A stretch of DNA of 43,214 nucleotides from an uncultured Phascolarctobacterium sp. (GCA_949288065.1 CASEIL010000020.1:1-43214), one strand, 5' to 3'; shown: positions 16,832 to 24,497, numbered from the stretch's first letter. The notes: generated from the letters alone by a model not told the origin. Program-made: numbers and translations.

Positions 16832-17110
16832 TGCTTCGTGTATAGGTATTGACGTGTGCTTGTTTTGGTAGCTCTTACGGCGTACATATGACGGTGTATG
16901 GCGTGGTTAAACTTACCCCTGCTTTCGTGTATTGTGCTTGCGTCTGTGGCTCTTATGGCGTGTATGGCGGTTGTAATACTTACAGGCATAAAAAACACCA
17001 CGTTAGAGCGTGTACAAGGCTTTGACTCGCCTGTTTCTCTATCGTGGTACTATTATGGTTATATTACACGGTACATTCTGCTGTTTGTTGTGCTTGCCTC
17101 TATATCGACA
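16832..17110 (+). repeat. Imperfect direct repeats in the non-coding region
   Basis: Two degenerate units of about 75 nt share TGCTT-CGTGTAT, GTGCTTG, G-G-GGCTCTTA-GGCGT and ATGGCGG (16832-16900 and 16919-16972). GTGCTTGCCTCT near 17090 may be a third, shorter relic. Confidence 0.4.
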
Positions 17111-17696
17111 CGAGATAATTTATAAGCGTCGTGGTGTATTTATGGAGTATACTGTGATTTATTATTTTACGTTGTATAATTATTATTTTACGAACATTGG
17201 TTTTGTGAAAAATTTTGAGTGTAGTTTGTCATATATTTTTTAGTTGAGTGTAGTATACAACAAGTATATTAGTCTGTTTGTGGTAGTCTTTGCGAATATA
17301 CATACATAAAAGATGTATAATAAAACTCTTAATGCGAACACTACGTCCTATAACAAGGCTTATGTATAATCTTATTTTGTTACATTATAGGTTAATAGTT
17401 GTGATTCTTGCTGCCAATAGTGTAACATATATGCTGAACAGTGTCAATTTGTATTATTATTTCTATGGTATCGTATTATGTATAGTTAGTTACTTGCGTT
17501 TAACAAATGCGAGGAGAGGTGATACGAACTACACTTATTCGTGGTGAGGATTATACACTGGTGGCGGGGGTAAGTTTATTTTAACCAAAGGGCGTGTCAA
17601 TTATGGCAAATACGGAGTTAGATTTTAGACACGTCTGTGTAAAAAATATAAAATAAATCGGTTACGTAAAATAAATTTTTCATCTTTATTTATAGA

Positions 17697-17711
17697 CAAG
17701 AGGAAAGTCGG
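17697..17711 (+). repeat. CR-I-like core copy 1 inside the element
   Basis: CAAGAGGAAAGTCGG, the same as the rnpB attachment core at 17941 (CAAGAGGAAAGTCCGG) except for one missing C. Probable integrase core- or arm-type binding site. Confidence 0.6.
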
Positions 17712-17730
17712 CGTGTTATACTATGTAAAG

Positions 17731-17745
17731 CAAGAGGAAAGTCGG
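17731..17745 (+). repeat. CR-I-like core copy 2 inside the element
   Basis: Second identical CAAGAGGAAAGTCGG, 34 bp after copy 1 (about three helical turns). A shorter CAAGAGG lies at 17849-17855, and GAGGAAAGT occurs at 6567-6575 just inside the left end. Confidence 0.6.
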
Positions 17746-17859
17746 AAAAAGTGTCGACGAAATTTAATAAATGGTTATCATATGTTGTACTTGTTAGTAG
17801 GAAGAATGTATAAATAATCATGCTCGAAATCCTTGGAAACGCCCATGGCAAGAGGGTTT

Positions 17860-17958
17860 CTAACGCTTGACTATTTGCGCGCTTTGTGCTAAATTACAGT
17901 AGATATGAGTGTGAAAGGCAATCGCTGGCGGTTTATGCCGCAAGAGGAAAGTCCGGGC
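17860..17958 (+). repeat. Right copy of the 99-bp direct repeat (attR)
   Basis: Identical to 6440-6538. It supplies promoter, P1, P2 and P3 strands and CR-I/P4 to the chromosomal 3' part of rnpB that follows directly. Confidence 0.9.
17867..17895 (+). promoter_or_regulatory. rnpB: rnpB promoter, right (element-supplied) copy
   Basis: TTGACT, 17-bp spacer, TAAATT, identical to the left copy. It should drive the reconstituted rnpB from about 17902. Confidence 0.78.
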
Positions 17959-18050
17959 TTGTGTCGCTTGAGCCTGCAAGTAATTGCCGGCCTAGATAAA
18001 TGATTGCTGCCGCTTTGCGGAACAGAACCCGGCTTATTGAGCACTCGTAT
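17902..18050 (+). ncRNA. rnpB: RNase P RNA, reconstituted at attR and lacking its central part
   Basis: The ends are unmistakable: CR-I GAGGAAAGTCCGGGC with the bulged U of P4, the pairing CR-V ACAGAACCCGGCTTA, P1 GAGTGT/GCACTC, P2 CAATC/GATTG, and P18 (GCC-GCAA, loop GTAA, TTGC-GGC) followed by CTAGATAAATGA. Between P4 and P18 only about 14 nt remain (TTGTGTCGCTTGA). P5, the whole specificity domain P7-P14 and P15-P17 are missing, so the RNA is about 145 nt against about 350-400 nt normally. Either it is a damaged or second copy, or an exceptionally small RNase P RNA. A good terminator follows. Confidence 0.8.
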
Positions 18051-18061
18051 TACCGCAAATA

Positions 18062-18096
18062 AAAGCTGGTATTAATTTACCGGCTTTATTTTTTTG
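18062..18096 (+). terminator. rnpB terminator
   Basis: AAAGCTGGTA (18062-18071) pairs with TACCGGCTTT (18078-18087), loop TTAATT, then a T-rich tail. Confidence 0.85.
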
Positions 18097-18127
18097 CAAA
18101 ATTTAAGCGTGGTTTAATAATAGGCTG

Positions 18128-18156
18128 TTACAATTTTTTGCAGGATGTTATATAAT
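18128..18156 (+). promoter_or_regulatory. Promoter of the glycosyltransferase gene
   Basis: TTACAA, 17-bp spacer, TATAAT. The -10 lies downstream of an ATG at 18145, which rules that codon out as the gene start. Confidence 0.65.
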
Positions 18157-18186
18157 ATACAAGTAAGTAAAAATAAGGTTGGTTTA

Positions 18187-19119
18187 ATGATGAAACAGGT
18201 TTCGTTTGTAGTACCGGTTTATAATGAAGAAGAAAATTTGCATGAATTTCATAAACGTCTGGGCAAAGTTATGGCAGCCCTGCCGTATGATTATGAGCTG
18301 ATTTTTGTCGACGACGGCTCCAGCGACAGCAGCCATTTAATTTTGGCAGAGCTGGCAGAAAAGGACGAGCATGTGCAGGTGTATTTCCTTTCGCGCAATT
18401 ACGGGCACCAGCTGGCGCTGACCTGCGGGCTGGACAACGCCGGCGGCGACGCTGTTATTACTATGGACGGCGATTTGCAGCACCCGCCCGAGCTTGTGCC
18501 GGAGCTTTTAAAGCTGTGGGAGGACGGCTACCAGATTGTGCAGACGGTGCGCACGGCGACGGAGGACGCTTCGTTTTTTAAAAACATTACCTCTAAGGCT
18601 TATTACAAGCTCATCAATTCCATGTCCAAGGTGGAAATTACACCGGGCGGCAGCGATTTTCGCCTGATGGACAAAGTTGCAGTGGAGGCGTTCAGACGCT
18701 ACCGCGAGCGCGCGCGTTTTATCCGCGGTTTGGTTAACACGCTGGGCTTTAAGGTGGCAACTTTTGAGTTTACCGCGCCGCCGCGTTTTGCTGGGCACTC
18801 CAAATTTAATTTGCACAAAATGCTGCACTTTGCACTGGACGGAATTACTTCTTTTTCAAATTTACCGCTGCGCTGGGCGTTTTATATAGGCATTGTGTTC
18901 GGTTTAATCAGCTTTTTGCTGGTTTTACATGTGCTTTATGTAAAATATGTTGCAAATGACGCAGTGCCCGGCTGGGCTACCATGACGGCGAGCGTGCTGT
19001 TTTTAGGCGGTATCCAGTTAGTGGGCATCGGCATTCTGGGCGAATATATAGGGCGTATTTTTGAAGAAGTTAAGCAAAGACCACTGTATATAGTGGGCAG
19101 ACACATCGGCAAACGGTAG
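18187..19119 (+). CDS. Family 2 glycosyltransferase with two membrane helices (GtrB/DPM-like)
   Basis: 310 aa from the ATG at 18187 (AAGG upstream; the ATG at 18145 precedes the -10). The GT-A domain shows SFVVPVYNEEENL, ELIFVDDGSSDSS, AVITMDGDLQHPPEL (the DxD metal site) and a later RERARFIRGLVNTLG segment. Two transmembrane helices follow at about 225-250 and 262-290. This is the layout of enzymes that load a sugar onto a polyprenyl phosphate carrier, as in GtrB or ArnC. The sugar is not deducible. It stands alone with its own promoter. Confidence 0.88.
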   Translation: MMKQVSFVVPVYNEEENLHEFHKRLGKVMAALPYDYELIFVDDGSSDSSHLILAELAEKDEHVQVYFLSRNYGHQLALTCGLDNAGGDAVITMDGDLQHPPELVPELLKLWEDGYQIVQTVRTATEDASFFKNITSKAYYKLINSMSKVEITPGGSDFRLMDKVAVEAFRRYRERARFIRGLVNTLGFKVATFEFTAPPRFAGHSKFNLHKMLHFALDGITSFSNLPLRWAFYIGIVFGLISFLLVLHVLYVKYVANDAVPGWATMTASVLFLGGIQLVGIGILGEYIGRIFEEVKQRPLYIVGRHIGKR

Positions 19120-19125
19120 TTCTGG

Positions 19126-19154
19126 TTTACAACCGGCTGAATTTGTGGTATAAT
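19126..19154 (+). promoter_or_regulatory. Promoter of the NlpC/P60 gene
   Basis: TTTACA, 17-bp spacer, TATAAT, followed by the start codon at 19185. Confidence 0.75.
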
Positions 19155-19184
19155 TTAGTTGTTTATAAAAGGCGCAAGGAAGTG

Positions 19185-19859
19185 ATGTGGGTGGTAAAAA
19201 GAGGACTCATTTGTTTGGTGTTTACTTGTGTGCTTTGTTTAGCCAATATGACGACGGCACTGGCTGCGTTTGAATATGGGGACAACGGCCCCGAAGTTCT
19301 GGCTATTCAAAAACGCCTGGTCGAATTAAAATACGAAATTAAACTGCTTGACGGTGATTTCGGTTCTGAAACGGAAGCCGCTGTCAAACGCTTCCAGGCA
19401 GATAAACAGTTGGAAGTAGACGGAATTATCGGCGACGCTACTTATACTGCGTTAATGAACAAACCGATGCCGCCTAACCGTTCCGGCAGAAGCGCAAAGG
19501 TAAGGGATATTATCCGCGCTGCTTACGGCGTAATCGGCACCCCTTATGTTTTTGGCGGTACCAGCGTTTACGGTTTCGACTGCTCCGGCTTTACCCAGTA
19601 TGCGTTTGCCCGCGCAGGCATCAGCATTCCCCGCACGGCGGATGTGCAGATGTACAGCGGCAAGCAAATCAGCGCCAGCCAGCTGCGCCCGGGCGATTTG
19701 ATTTTCTTCAGCACTTATGAACCCGGTCCGTCGCACTGCGGCATTTATCTTGGCAACGGCCAGTTTATCCATGCAGGCTCCAGCACCGGCGTAACGGTTT
19801 CTTCCGCATTTACCGGTTATTGGGGTGCGCGCTACTATGGCGCCTGCCGTATAATTTAA
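19185..19859 (+). CDS. Exported NlpC/P60 peptidoglycan hydrolase with PG-binding domain
   Basis: 224 aa from the ATG at 19185; an ATG at 19143 overlaps the promoter region. Signal peptide of about 28 residues ends TTALA. A peptidoglycan-binding type 1 domain follows (GDNGPEVLAIQKRLVELKY to VDGIIGDATYTAL, about 30-85). The C-terminal NlpC/P60 domain has the catalytic C133 (FDCSGFTQYAF), H184 (SHCGIYLGN) and H196 (FIHAGS). Such enzymes cut gamma-D-Glu-diamino acid bonds in cell-wall peptides and act in division or wall turnover in the periplasm. Confidence 0.93.
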   Translation: MWVVKRGLICLVFTCVLCLANMTTALAAFEYGDNGPEVLAIQKRLVELKYEIKLLDGDFGSETEAAVKRFQADKQLEVDGIIGDATYTALMNKPMPPNRSGRSAKVRDIIRAAYGVIGTPYVFGGTSVYGFDCSGFTQYAFARAGISIPRTADVQMYSGKQISASQLRPGDLIFFSTYEPGPSHCGIYLGNGQFIHAGSSTGVTVSSAFTGYWGARYYGACRII

Positions 19860-19871
19860 CAGTATTAACAG

Positions 19872-19910
19872 GCTATCAACAGGGCATGCTTTGTTGATAG
19901 CTTATTTTTT
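19872..19910 (+). terminator. Terminator after the NlpC/P60 gene
   Basis: GCTATCAACA (19872-19881) pairs with TGTTGATAGC (19892-19901), then TTATTTTTTTT. Confidence 0.9.
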
Positions 19911-20022
19911 TTGCGTATATCCCTGTTTTTGTAATTTTTTTGTGAAAGCATAGCTTAAAAATACCAAAAACGGTTATTTTATTGTATAATATTTTTAATA
20001 AGATTTAATGGCGGTGATTTCC

Positions 20023-20730
20023 ATGGATAAACAAAAGGTTTTAATTGCTGACGACGAAGCACCGATTAGGGAAATATTAAAAATTTACTGCGAAAAGGAA
20101 GGCTTTGAGGTTATTGAGGCCGCCGACGGCGCAGAAGCTATTTTAAAGGTACAATCCGATAAGCCGGATATTATTATTCTGGATATTATGATGCCGGTGC
20201 TGGACGGGCTTGAGGTTTGCAAGCAGGTGCGCAAAATGAGCGACATCCCCATTATTATGCTGACGGCGAAGGACGACGACGACGACCGCATTTTGGGTTT
20301 GGAAATTGGCGCGGACGATTACATTACCAAGCCGTTTAACAACCGCGAGGTTATCGCAAGGGTAAAAGCCGTTCTGCGCAGAAGCACGATGGTTAAAAAG
20401 GAAGAAGCCGACGGGCGCTCGCATATCGAATACAAGGGCCTGAGCATTGATATGGAAAAATACCAGGTTATCGCTTTTGGCAGCAAAATGACTTTTACTG
20501 CTAAAGAAATGGAACTTTTGTGGTGCCTGGCCTCCAACCCAGGCAAGGCTTTTTCGCGCAATCAGCTTTTGGAAACGATTTGGGGCTATTCCTACTACGG
20601 CGATACGCGCACGGTTGATACGCACATTAAGCGCATCAGGCAAAAACTTAATATACCTGCCGATTCCGAGTGGGACATTACAACCATCTGGGGCGTAGGC
20701 TATAAATTTGAGGTTAAAGACAAAAAATGA
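20023..20730 (+). CDS. OmpR/PhoB-family response regulator
   Basis: 235 aa from the ATG at 20023 (GGCGGTGA upstream); an ATG at 20008 would add five residues and lacks a ribosome site. The receiver domain has the acidic pair in IADDEAPI, phospho-acceptor D54 (IIILDIMMPVLDG), T in MLTAKDDDDD and K in DYITKPFNNREV. The C-terminal winged helix (about 135-233) ends with RTVDTHIKRIRQKL and IWGVGYKFE. Stop and start overlap with the kinase gene (ATGA), so the two form a two-component pair. Target genes are unknown. Confidence 0.93.
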   Translation: MDKQKVLIADDEAPIREILKIYCEKEGFEVIEAADGAEAILKVQSDKPDIIILDIMMPVLDGLEVCKQVRKMSDIPIIMLTAKDDDDDRILGLEIGADDYITKPFNNREVIARVKAVLRRSTMVKKEEADGRSHIEYKGLSIDMEKYQVIAFGSKMTFTAKEMELLWCLASNPGKAFSRNQLLETIWGYSYYGDTRTVDTHIKRIRQKLNIPADSEWDITTIWGVGYKFEVKDKK

Positions 20731-22262
20731 ACAAATCACTGAGCACGAGGCTGATGTACAGCTTTATGGCTCTGATTATGGTTATAGTAGTCGGCGTGAC
20801 GACGGGTATTTCCTATCTTATCGCCGATTATTTTTTTAAAACCAACGAGCAGGAGCTGGCAGAAAAAGGCAACGAAATGGCTGCCACAGTTGAATATTTT
20901 ATGGAGTTTAATAACAGCCGCGACACGCTGAACCGTTATGTGTTTGCCGTGGACCGACTGGTTGGCGCGCGCATCTGGCTGTTTAACGAAAAGTACGAGC
21001 TGTTGGCGGCGTCCAACATCAACACCAATTTTAACGAAAACGGCACCCGCCTTGGCATTAAGGATTTAACCATGGAGGAAGGCTCGGCGGCAGAAATTTC
21101 CAGGGAAATAAAAAGCGGCAAGCTGGATACCAAGGTTGTAAGCATTTTAAAGGATGTGTACAGCGGTAAATCCGTGCAGTCGCAAATTTACCATCCTTAT
21201 TATAAGGAGCAGGTTATGCTGGTGGGCGTGCCTTACGGCAAGCCGGGGCAGGCGCGCGGCGCGATTTTGCTGGCGCAGCCTTTAAGCGGCTTCGACAGCT
21301 TTTTGCGTGATATTTACATTTATACTTCTATCGTTGCCATTTTGGCGCTGATTTTGAGTATGTTTATGGTGCGCAGCCTGGCTAAAACTATTATTAAGCC
21401 GCTGATTTCCATGAAGGACAGCGCCAGTGCCATTGCCGCAGGCGACTACACCCGCAAGGTAGAGGTGCACGGTGAGGATGAGGTGGCAGAGCTTGGCAAG
21501 GCGCTGAACGCTTTGGGCAACGATTTAAGCGCGTTTGTTGCCAAAACGGAACGTGCGGAAAAAATACGCCGCGACTTTGTTGCTAACGTATCGCACGAGC
21601 TGCGCACGCCACTGACGATTATCCGCGGCTATAACGAGGCCATCAGCGACGGTACCGTAACCGATAAGGACATGATTCAGCGTTACCGCCTGCTTATAAA
21701 TGAAGAAACCCAGCGTTTGCAGCGCATGATTAGCGAGCTGTTGGACATCAGCCGTATGCAGGCTGCCGATGAGCTTCCGCCTGCCAAAATGCAGCCGCTG
21801 CCCCTGGGGGCGATTGTGCGCAACGTAGCAGAAAAGCTAATGGTAAACGCCGTGGAGCGCAATGTAAAGCTGTTGGTGCACGTCGATGAAAAAATACAAA
21901 TTATGGGGCAGGGCGACCAGATGGTGCAGCTGGTGCTGATTATCGGCGATAACGCCTTAAAATACACGCCGGAAAACGGTACTGTAACCTTTTTAACGGA
22001 ACTTTTGGACGACGGCAGCGTGAAACTGACGATTGCCGACCAGGGGCCGGGCATACCCGAAGAGGATTTGCCGTTCATCTGGGAGCGTTTTTACAAGGTT
22101 GATAAATCGCATTCGCGCAACGTGCCGGGCACCGGGCTGGGGCTGGCTATTGCCAGAGAGATAATACGTATGCACGGCGCTAAGGTGCAGGTGTTCAGCA
22201 AGGTTGGCGAAGGCACAAGGTTTGAAATTACCTTTCCGCAGGATAAAGTAGTGGCACAGTAA
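20727..22262 (+). CDS. Sensor histidine kinase
   Basis: 511 aa. Two membrane helices (about 10-32 and 190-212) bracket a periplasmic sensor domain. HAMP follows (about 213-265), then the dimerisation domain with H290 in VSHELRTPLTIIRGY, and the ATPase with the N-box DNALKYTPENG, the G1 box ADQGPGIPEED, the F-box IWERFYKVDKSHS and the G2 box GTGLGLAIA. The order resembles VicK/PhoR-type kinases. It is coupled to the response regulator by a 4-bp overlap. The signal is unknown. Confidence 0.93.
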   Translation: MNKSLSTRLMYSFMALIMVIVVGVTTGISYLIADYFFKTNEQELAEKGNEMAATVEYFMEFNNSRDTLNRYVFAVDRLVGARIWLFNEKYELLAASNINTNFNENGTRLGIKDLTMEEGSAAEISREIKSGKLDTKVVSILKDVYSGKSVQSQIYHPYYKEQVMLVGVPYGKPGQARGAILLAQPLSGFDSFLRDIYIYTSIVAILALILSMFMVRSLAKTIIKPLISMKDSASAIAAGDYTRKVEVHGEDEVAELGKALNALGNDLSAFVAKTERAEKIRRDFVANVSHELRTPLTIIRGYNEAISDGTVTDKDMIQRYRLLINEETQRLQRMISELLDISRMQAADELPPAKMQPLPLGAIVRNVAEKLMVNAVERNVKLLVHVDEKIQIMGQGDQMVQLVLIIGDNALKYTPENGTVTFLTELLDDGSVKLTIADQGPGIPEEDLPFIWERFYKVDKSHSRNVPGTGLGLAIAREIIRMHGAKVQVFSKVGEGTRFEITFPQDKVVAQ

Positions 22263-22275
22263 TGAAGGTGAAAAA

Positions 22276-23055
22276 GTGAAAATAGCATTAGTGCAAATGG
22301 AAGTTTTGGAAAAAAATAAAGCCGGTAATGTAGAAAAAGCGTGCGCGCTGCTGCGGCAGGCCGCGCCGAACTGCGATGTTGCCGTGCTGCCCGAAATTTG
22401 GACAACGGGCTATTCGCTGGGGCATTTAAGCAAGGAAGCCGATTTTTTAAACGGCCCTGTTGTAGAAGAGCTGCGCAGTATTGCCAAAGAACATAGCTGC
22501 GCTATTGTGGCGGGTTCGATACCGCTGCGCAAGGGCGACGGGCAGGTTTACAACACAGCGGTGACGATTGACAAAAACGGAGAAATCGTTTTTTGTTACA
22601 GCAAGGTGCATTTGTTCAGTATGTTTAACGAGCAGCGTTTTTTTAAACCGGGCAACGATTTTGGCGTGTACGAACTGGAGGGCGTAACCTGCGGCTCAAC
22701 TATCTGCTATGATTTGCGCTTTCCCGAATTATACCGCCACATGGCGATGCAGGGCGCAAAAATAATTTTTGTGCCGGCAGAATGGCCTAAGCTGCGCGGC
22801 GCGATTTGGGATTTGTTCATCCGCGCACGCGCGCTGGAAAATCACACCTTTATCGTCGGTGTAAACTGCGCGGGCAAGTTCCACGACCAGAAATTTTACG
22901 GGCATTCCGCCGTTATCAGCCCCTTTGGCGAGGTGCTTGCTGCAGGCGGCGAGGAGGAAGAAATTGTTTACTGTGATATTGACCTGTCGCAAGTGGAAAA
23001 AGCCAACGAATATATGAATGTTTTGAAGGATGTAAGGCCGGAGTTGATAAAATGA
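22276..23055 (+). CDS. Carbon-nitrogen hydrolase (Nit2/YafV-like omega-amidase)
   Basis: 259 aa. The nitrilase triad is intact: E40 (AVLPEIWTTGYSL), K110 (YSKVHLF) and C144 (STICYDLRFPELYR). The second glutamate lies in PAEWPKLRG. The length and the ICYDLRFPE motif fit the branch that includes omega-amidase Nit2/YafV, which hydrolyses alpha-ketoglutaramate or alpha-ketosuccinamate; other amides remain possible. The GTG start has GAAGGTG 7 bp upstream. It overlaps the following VanX-like gene by 4 bp. Confidence 0.87.
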   Translation: MKIALVQMEVLEKNKAGNVEKACALLRQAAPNCDVAVLPEIWTTGYSLGHLSKEADFLNGPVVEELRSIAKEHSCAIVAGSIPLRKGDGQVYNTAVTIDKNGEIVFCYSKVHLFSMFNEQRFFKPGNDFGVYELEGVTCGSTICYDLRFPELYRHMAMQGAKIIFVPAEWPKLRGAIWDLFIRARALENHTFIVGVNCAGKFHDQKFYGHSAVISPFGEVLAAGGEEEEIVYCDIDLSQVEKANEYMNVLKDVRPELIK

Positions 23056-24083
23056 TGCACAAAATTTTAAGCATGGCGCTGTGCCTGTGCCTGTGGGCAG
23101 GCAGCGTTTTAGCGGCGCCCGCCTTTGAGCCGAAGGACTGCCCGAAGGATTTAAAATATATTTTGGGTATGTATTACGGCAACGGCGAGCTGTTTTTGCT
23201 GCGCGAGAACAAGGGCGAGGTAGAACTGGTGTACCGCTTTGGGCAGAAGGATTTTACCTTTGCGGGCAGCAATATCTATCCTTTATATAAGGAACATTTT
23301 GATTCTTACACAATTAACGAAAGCGGGCCGCTGAACCATTTGGACGCCGCTGTGCGTATTGAACGCAGCCGCGAGGGTTACGGCGTTAGCGCCAGCGTGG
23401 GCGGCAACCGTTACAGCCGCCGCTTTTTTGCAGGTGAAAACGGTAAGCCTTTCCGCTTTGCGGTAAGCGGCAACTGGCAGGAGCTGAAGGCTGCGGCAGA
23501 CAGCGCCGTTATGCCTGCGGCGCTTGGCGCTGGGCAGCAGGCACAGCTTGTGGATTTGGCGCAGGCAGTGCCCGGCATTAAGCTGGATTTGCGCTACGCC
23601 GGTGCGGATAACTGCTTTGGGCACCCGCTGACGGAAGATATGCGCGCTTTTTTGGATTACGAAGCCGCCGCAGCGTTAAACAGCGTACAGCAGCAGCTTG
23701 CGCCCTATGGCTATGGGCTGGTGGTGTGGGAGGCTTACCGTCCATGGTCGGTATCTAAACTTGCGTATGACGCGCTGCCGCTGAATAATAAAACCATGCT
23801 GCCCGCACCGGAAACCGGTTTTAGCCACAACACGGGCCGCAGCATCGACGTAAGCCTGTATGTTCTGGCAACCGGCGAAAATGCCGGAATGATTAGTGAT
23901 TTTGACGAGCCTTCCATCCGCCAGTATGCATCTTTTACAGGCGGCACGGAACTTGAGCGCTACCGCCGAGATTTGCTGCGCAATGCCATGCAGCTGGCAG
24001 GCTTTACCGCCAGCGACGTGGAATGGTGGCATTTTGATTATGGCGACATCAAAGCCTTTGCGCATTTAAATGTAAAACCTTAA
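23052..24083 (+). CDS. Exported VanX-like D-Ala-D-Ala dipeptidase with N-terminal extension
   Basis: 343 aa. Signal peptide of about 20 residues (LSMALCLCLWAGSVLAA). Residues about 25-165 are an extra domain of unknown role. The C-terminal M15D peptidase domain starts at LVDLAQAVPGIKLDLRYAG and contains EAYRPWSVSK, the zinc ligands in FSHNTGRSIDVSLY (His and Asp) and the catalytic EWWHFDYGD. Family members cut D-Ala-D-Ala dipeptide; with no vanH/vanA nearby, the likely job is recycling of wall peptides rather than vancomycin resistance. It is coupled to the amidase gene. Confidence 0.85.
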   Translation: MMHKILSMALCLCLWAGSVLAAPAFEPKDCPKDLKYILGMYYGNGELFLLRENKGEVELVYRFGQKDFTFAGSNIYPLYKEHFDSYTINESGPLNHLDAAVRIERSREGYGVSASVGGNRYSRRFFAGENGKPFRFAVSGNWQELKAAADSAVMPAALGAGQQAQLVDLAQAVPGIKLDLRYAGADNCFGHPLTEDMRAFLDYEAAAALNSVQQQLAPYGYGLVVWEAYRPWSVSKLAYDALPLNNKTMLPAPETGFSHNTGRSIDVSLYVLATGENAGMISDFDEPSIRQYASFTGGTELERYRRDLLRNAMQLAGFTASDVEWWHFDYGDIKAFAHLNVKP

Positions 24084-24090
24084 AAGGGCA

Positions 24091-24118
24091 TTTACACAAA
24101 GCACAAATGTGCTATAAT
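24091..24118 (+). promoter_or_regulatory. Promoter of ylbF-murB
   Basis: TTTACA, 16-bp spacer, TATAAT, 41 bp upstream of the ylbF-like start codon. Confidence 0.7.
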
Positions 24119-24158
24119 AGTTACGGTAATACATAATTAAACTATGAGGTGAAATATA

Positions 24159-24497
24159 ATGAACGTATACGATTGCGCCAATGATTTGGCAAAAGCATTA
24201 AAAGAAAGCCACGAATTTAAAAAATTGCTGGAAGCACGCACCGTGCTGAAAAAAGACGCGCAGGCAGAAGAGCTTGCTAACGACTTTATTAAATTAAGCT
24301 CTGAAATTGAGCTTGCCAAATATCAGAAGCAGGAAGTTGACAAAGAAAAAGAAGAAAAGCTGCAAAAACTTTCTTCCCTGCTAAGCCTGAACCCGACCGC
24401 AATGGAATACCTGCACGCATTTATGCGTTTCCAAATGATGATGGCAGATATTACCAAAACCATTAACGATGTTGTAAAGGAAGCTGTCGGTGAATAA
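24159..24497 (+). CDS. YlbF/YmcA-family protein
   Basis: 112 aa, all-helical. It has the family pattern ANDLAKALKESHEFKKLLEA at the start, a charged middle (YQKQEVDKEKEEKLQKLSSL) and MEYLHAFMRFQMMMADI near the end. In Bacillus, YlbF with YmcA and YaaT modulates RNase Y and mRNA processing; whether that complex exists here cannot be seen. It overlaps murB by 8 bp. Confidence 0.82.
   Translation: MNVYDCANDLAKALKESHEFKKLLEARTVLKKDAQAEELANDFIKLSSEIELAKYQKQEVDKEKEEKLQKLSSLLSLNPTAMEYLHAFMRFQMMMADITKTINDVVKEAVGE

Larger units (their letters stand above)
15047..17859. other. 2.8-kb hairpin-rich region without credible genes
   Basis: Stops interrupt all frames and the few open stretches lack ribosome sites and protein-like composition. 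The left part (to about 16100) is a series of hairpins whose 3' arms often read TCTYGGT: 15276-15301, 15328-15357, 15362-15460, 15510-15547, 15591-15660, 15845-15902, 15907-15966. The right part (about 16800-17130) contains imperfect direct repeats and GGCG-rich stretches. The last 170 bp hold the CR-I core copies. One or more large structured RNAs, or a replication/packaging region, are possible; nothing here identifies which. Confidence 0.6.
6539..17958. mobile_element. 11.4-kb integrative element inserted in rnpB
   Basis: The limits are set by the 99-bp direct repeat. The element is strikingly AT-rich compared with the GC-richer flanks, with different codon use (AAA/AAT/TTA-rich). Contents in order: tyrosine recombinase, small ORF, ribbon-helix-helix gene (minus strand), six exported-protein genes, two helix-turn-helix genes, an SF2-type helicase, then about 2.8 kb of hairpin-rich non-coding DNA. 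No capsid, portal, terminase, relaxase or type IV secretion gene is visible. It could be a phage satellite, an integrated plasmid or a mobilisable island; the sequence does not decide. Confidence 0.85.

Noticed and set aside
15300..17200. CRISPR array
   Set aside because: Repeats are degenerate, unevenly spaced and hairpin-forming, with no constant-length spacers and no cas genes.
17584..17632. GGCGTGTC/GACACGTC inverted repeat with a 16-codon ORF between
   Set aside because: The pairing is plausible but the ORF is too short and has no ribosome site to be called a gene.
6539..17958. Element as a complete prophage
   Set aside because: No capsid, portal, terminase, tail, holin or lysin gene is recognisable.
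23052..24083. Vancomycin resistance through VanX
   Set aside because: There is no vanH, vanA-type ligase or VanY nearby and the protein is exported with an extra N-terminal domain, which fits wall-peptide metabolism better.
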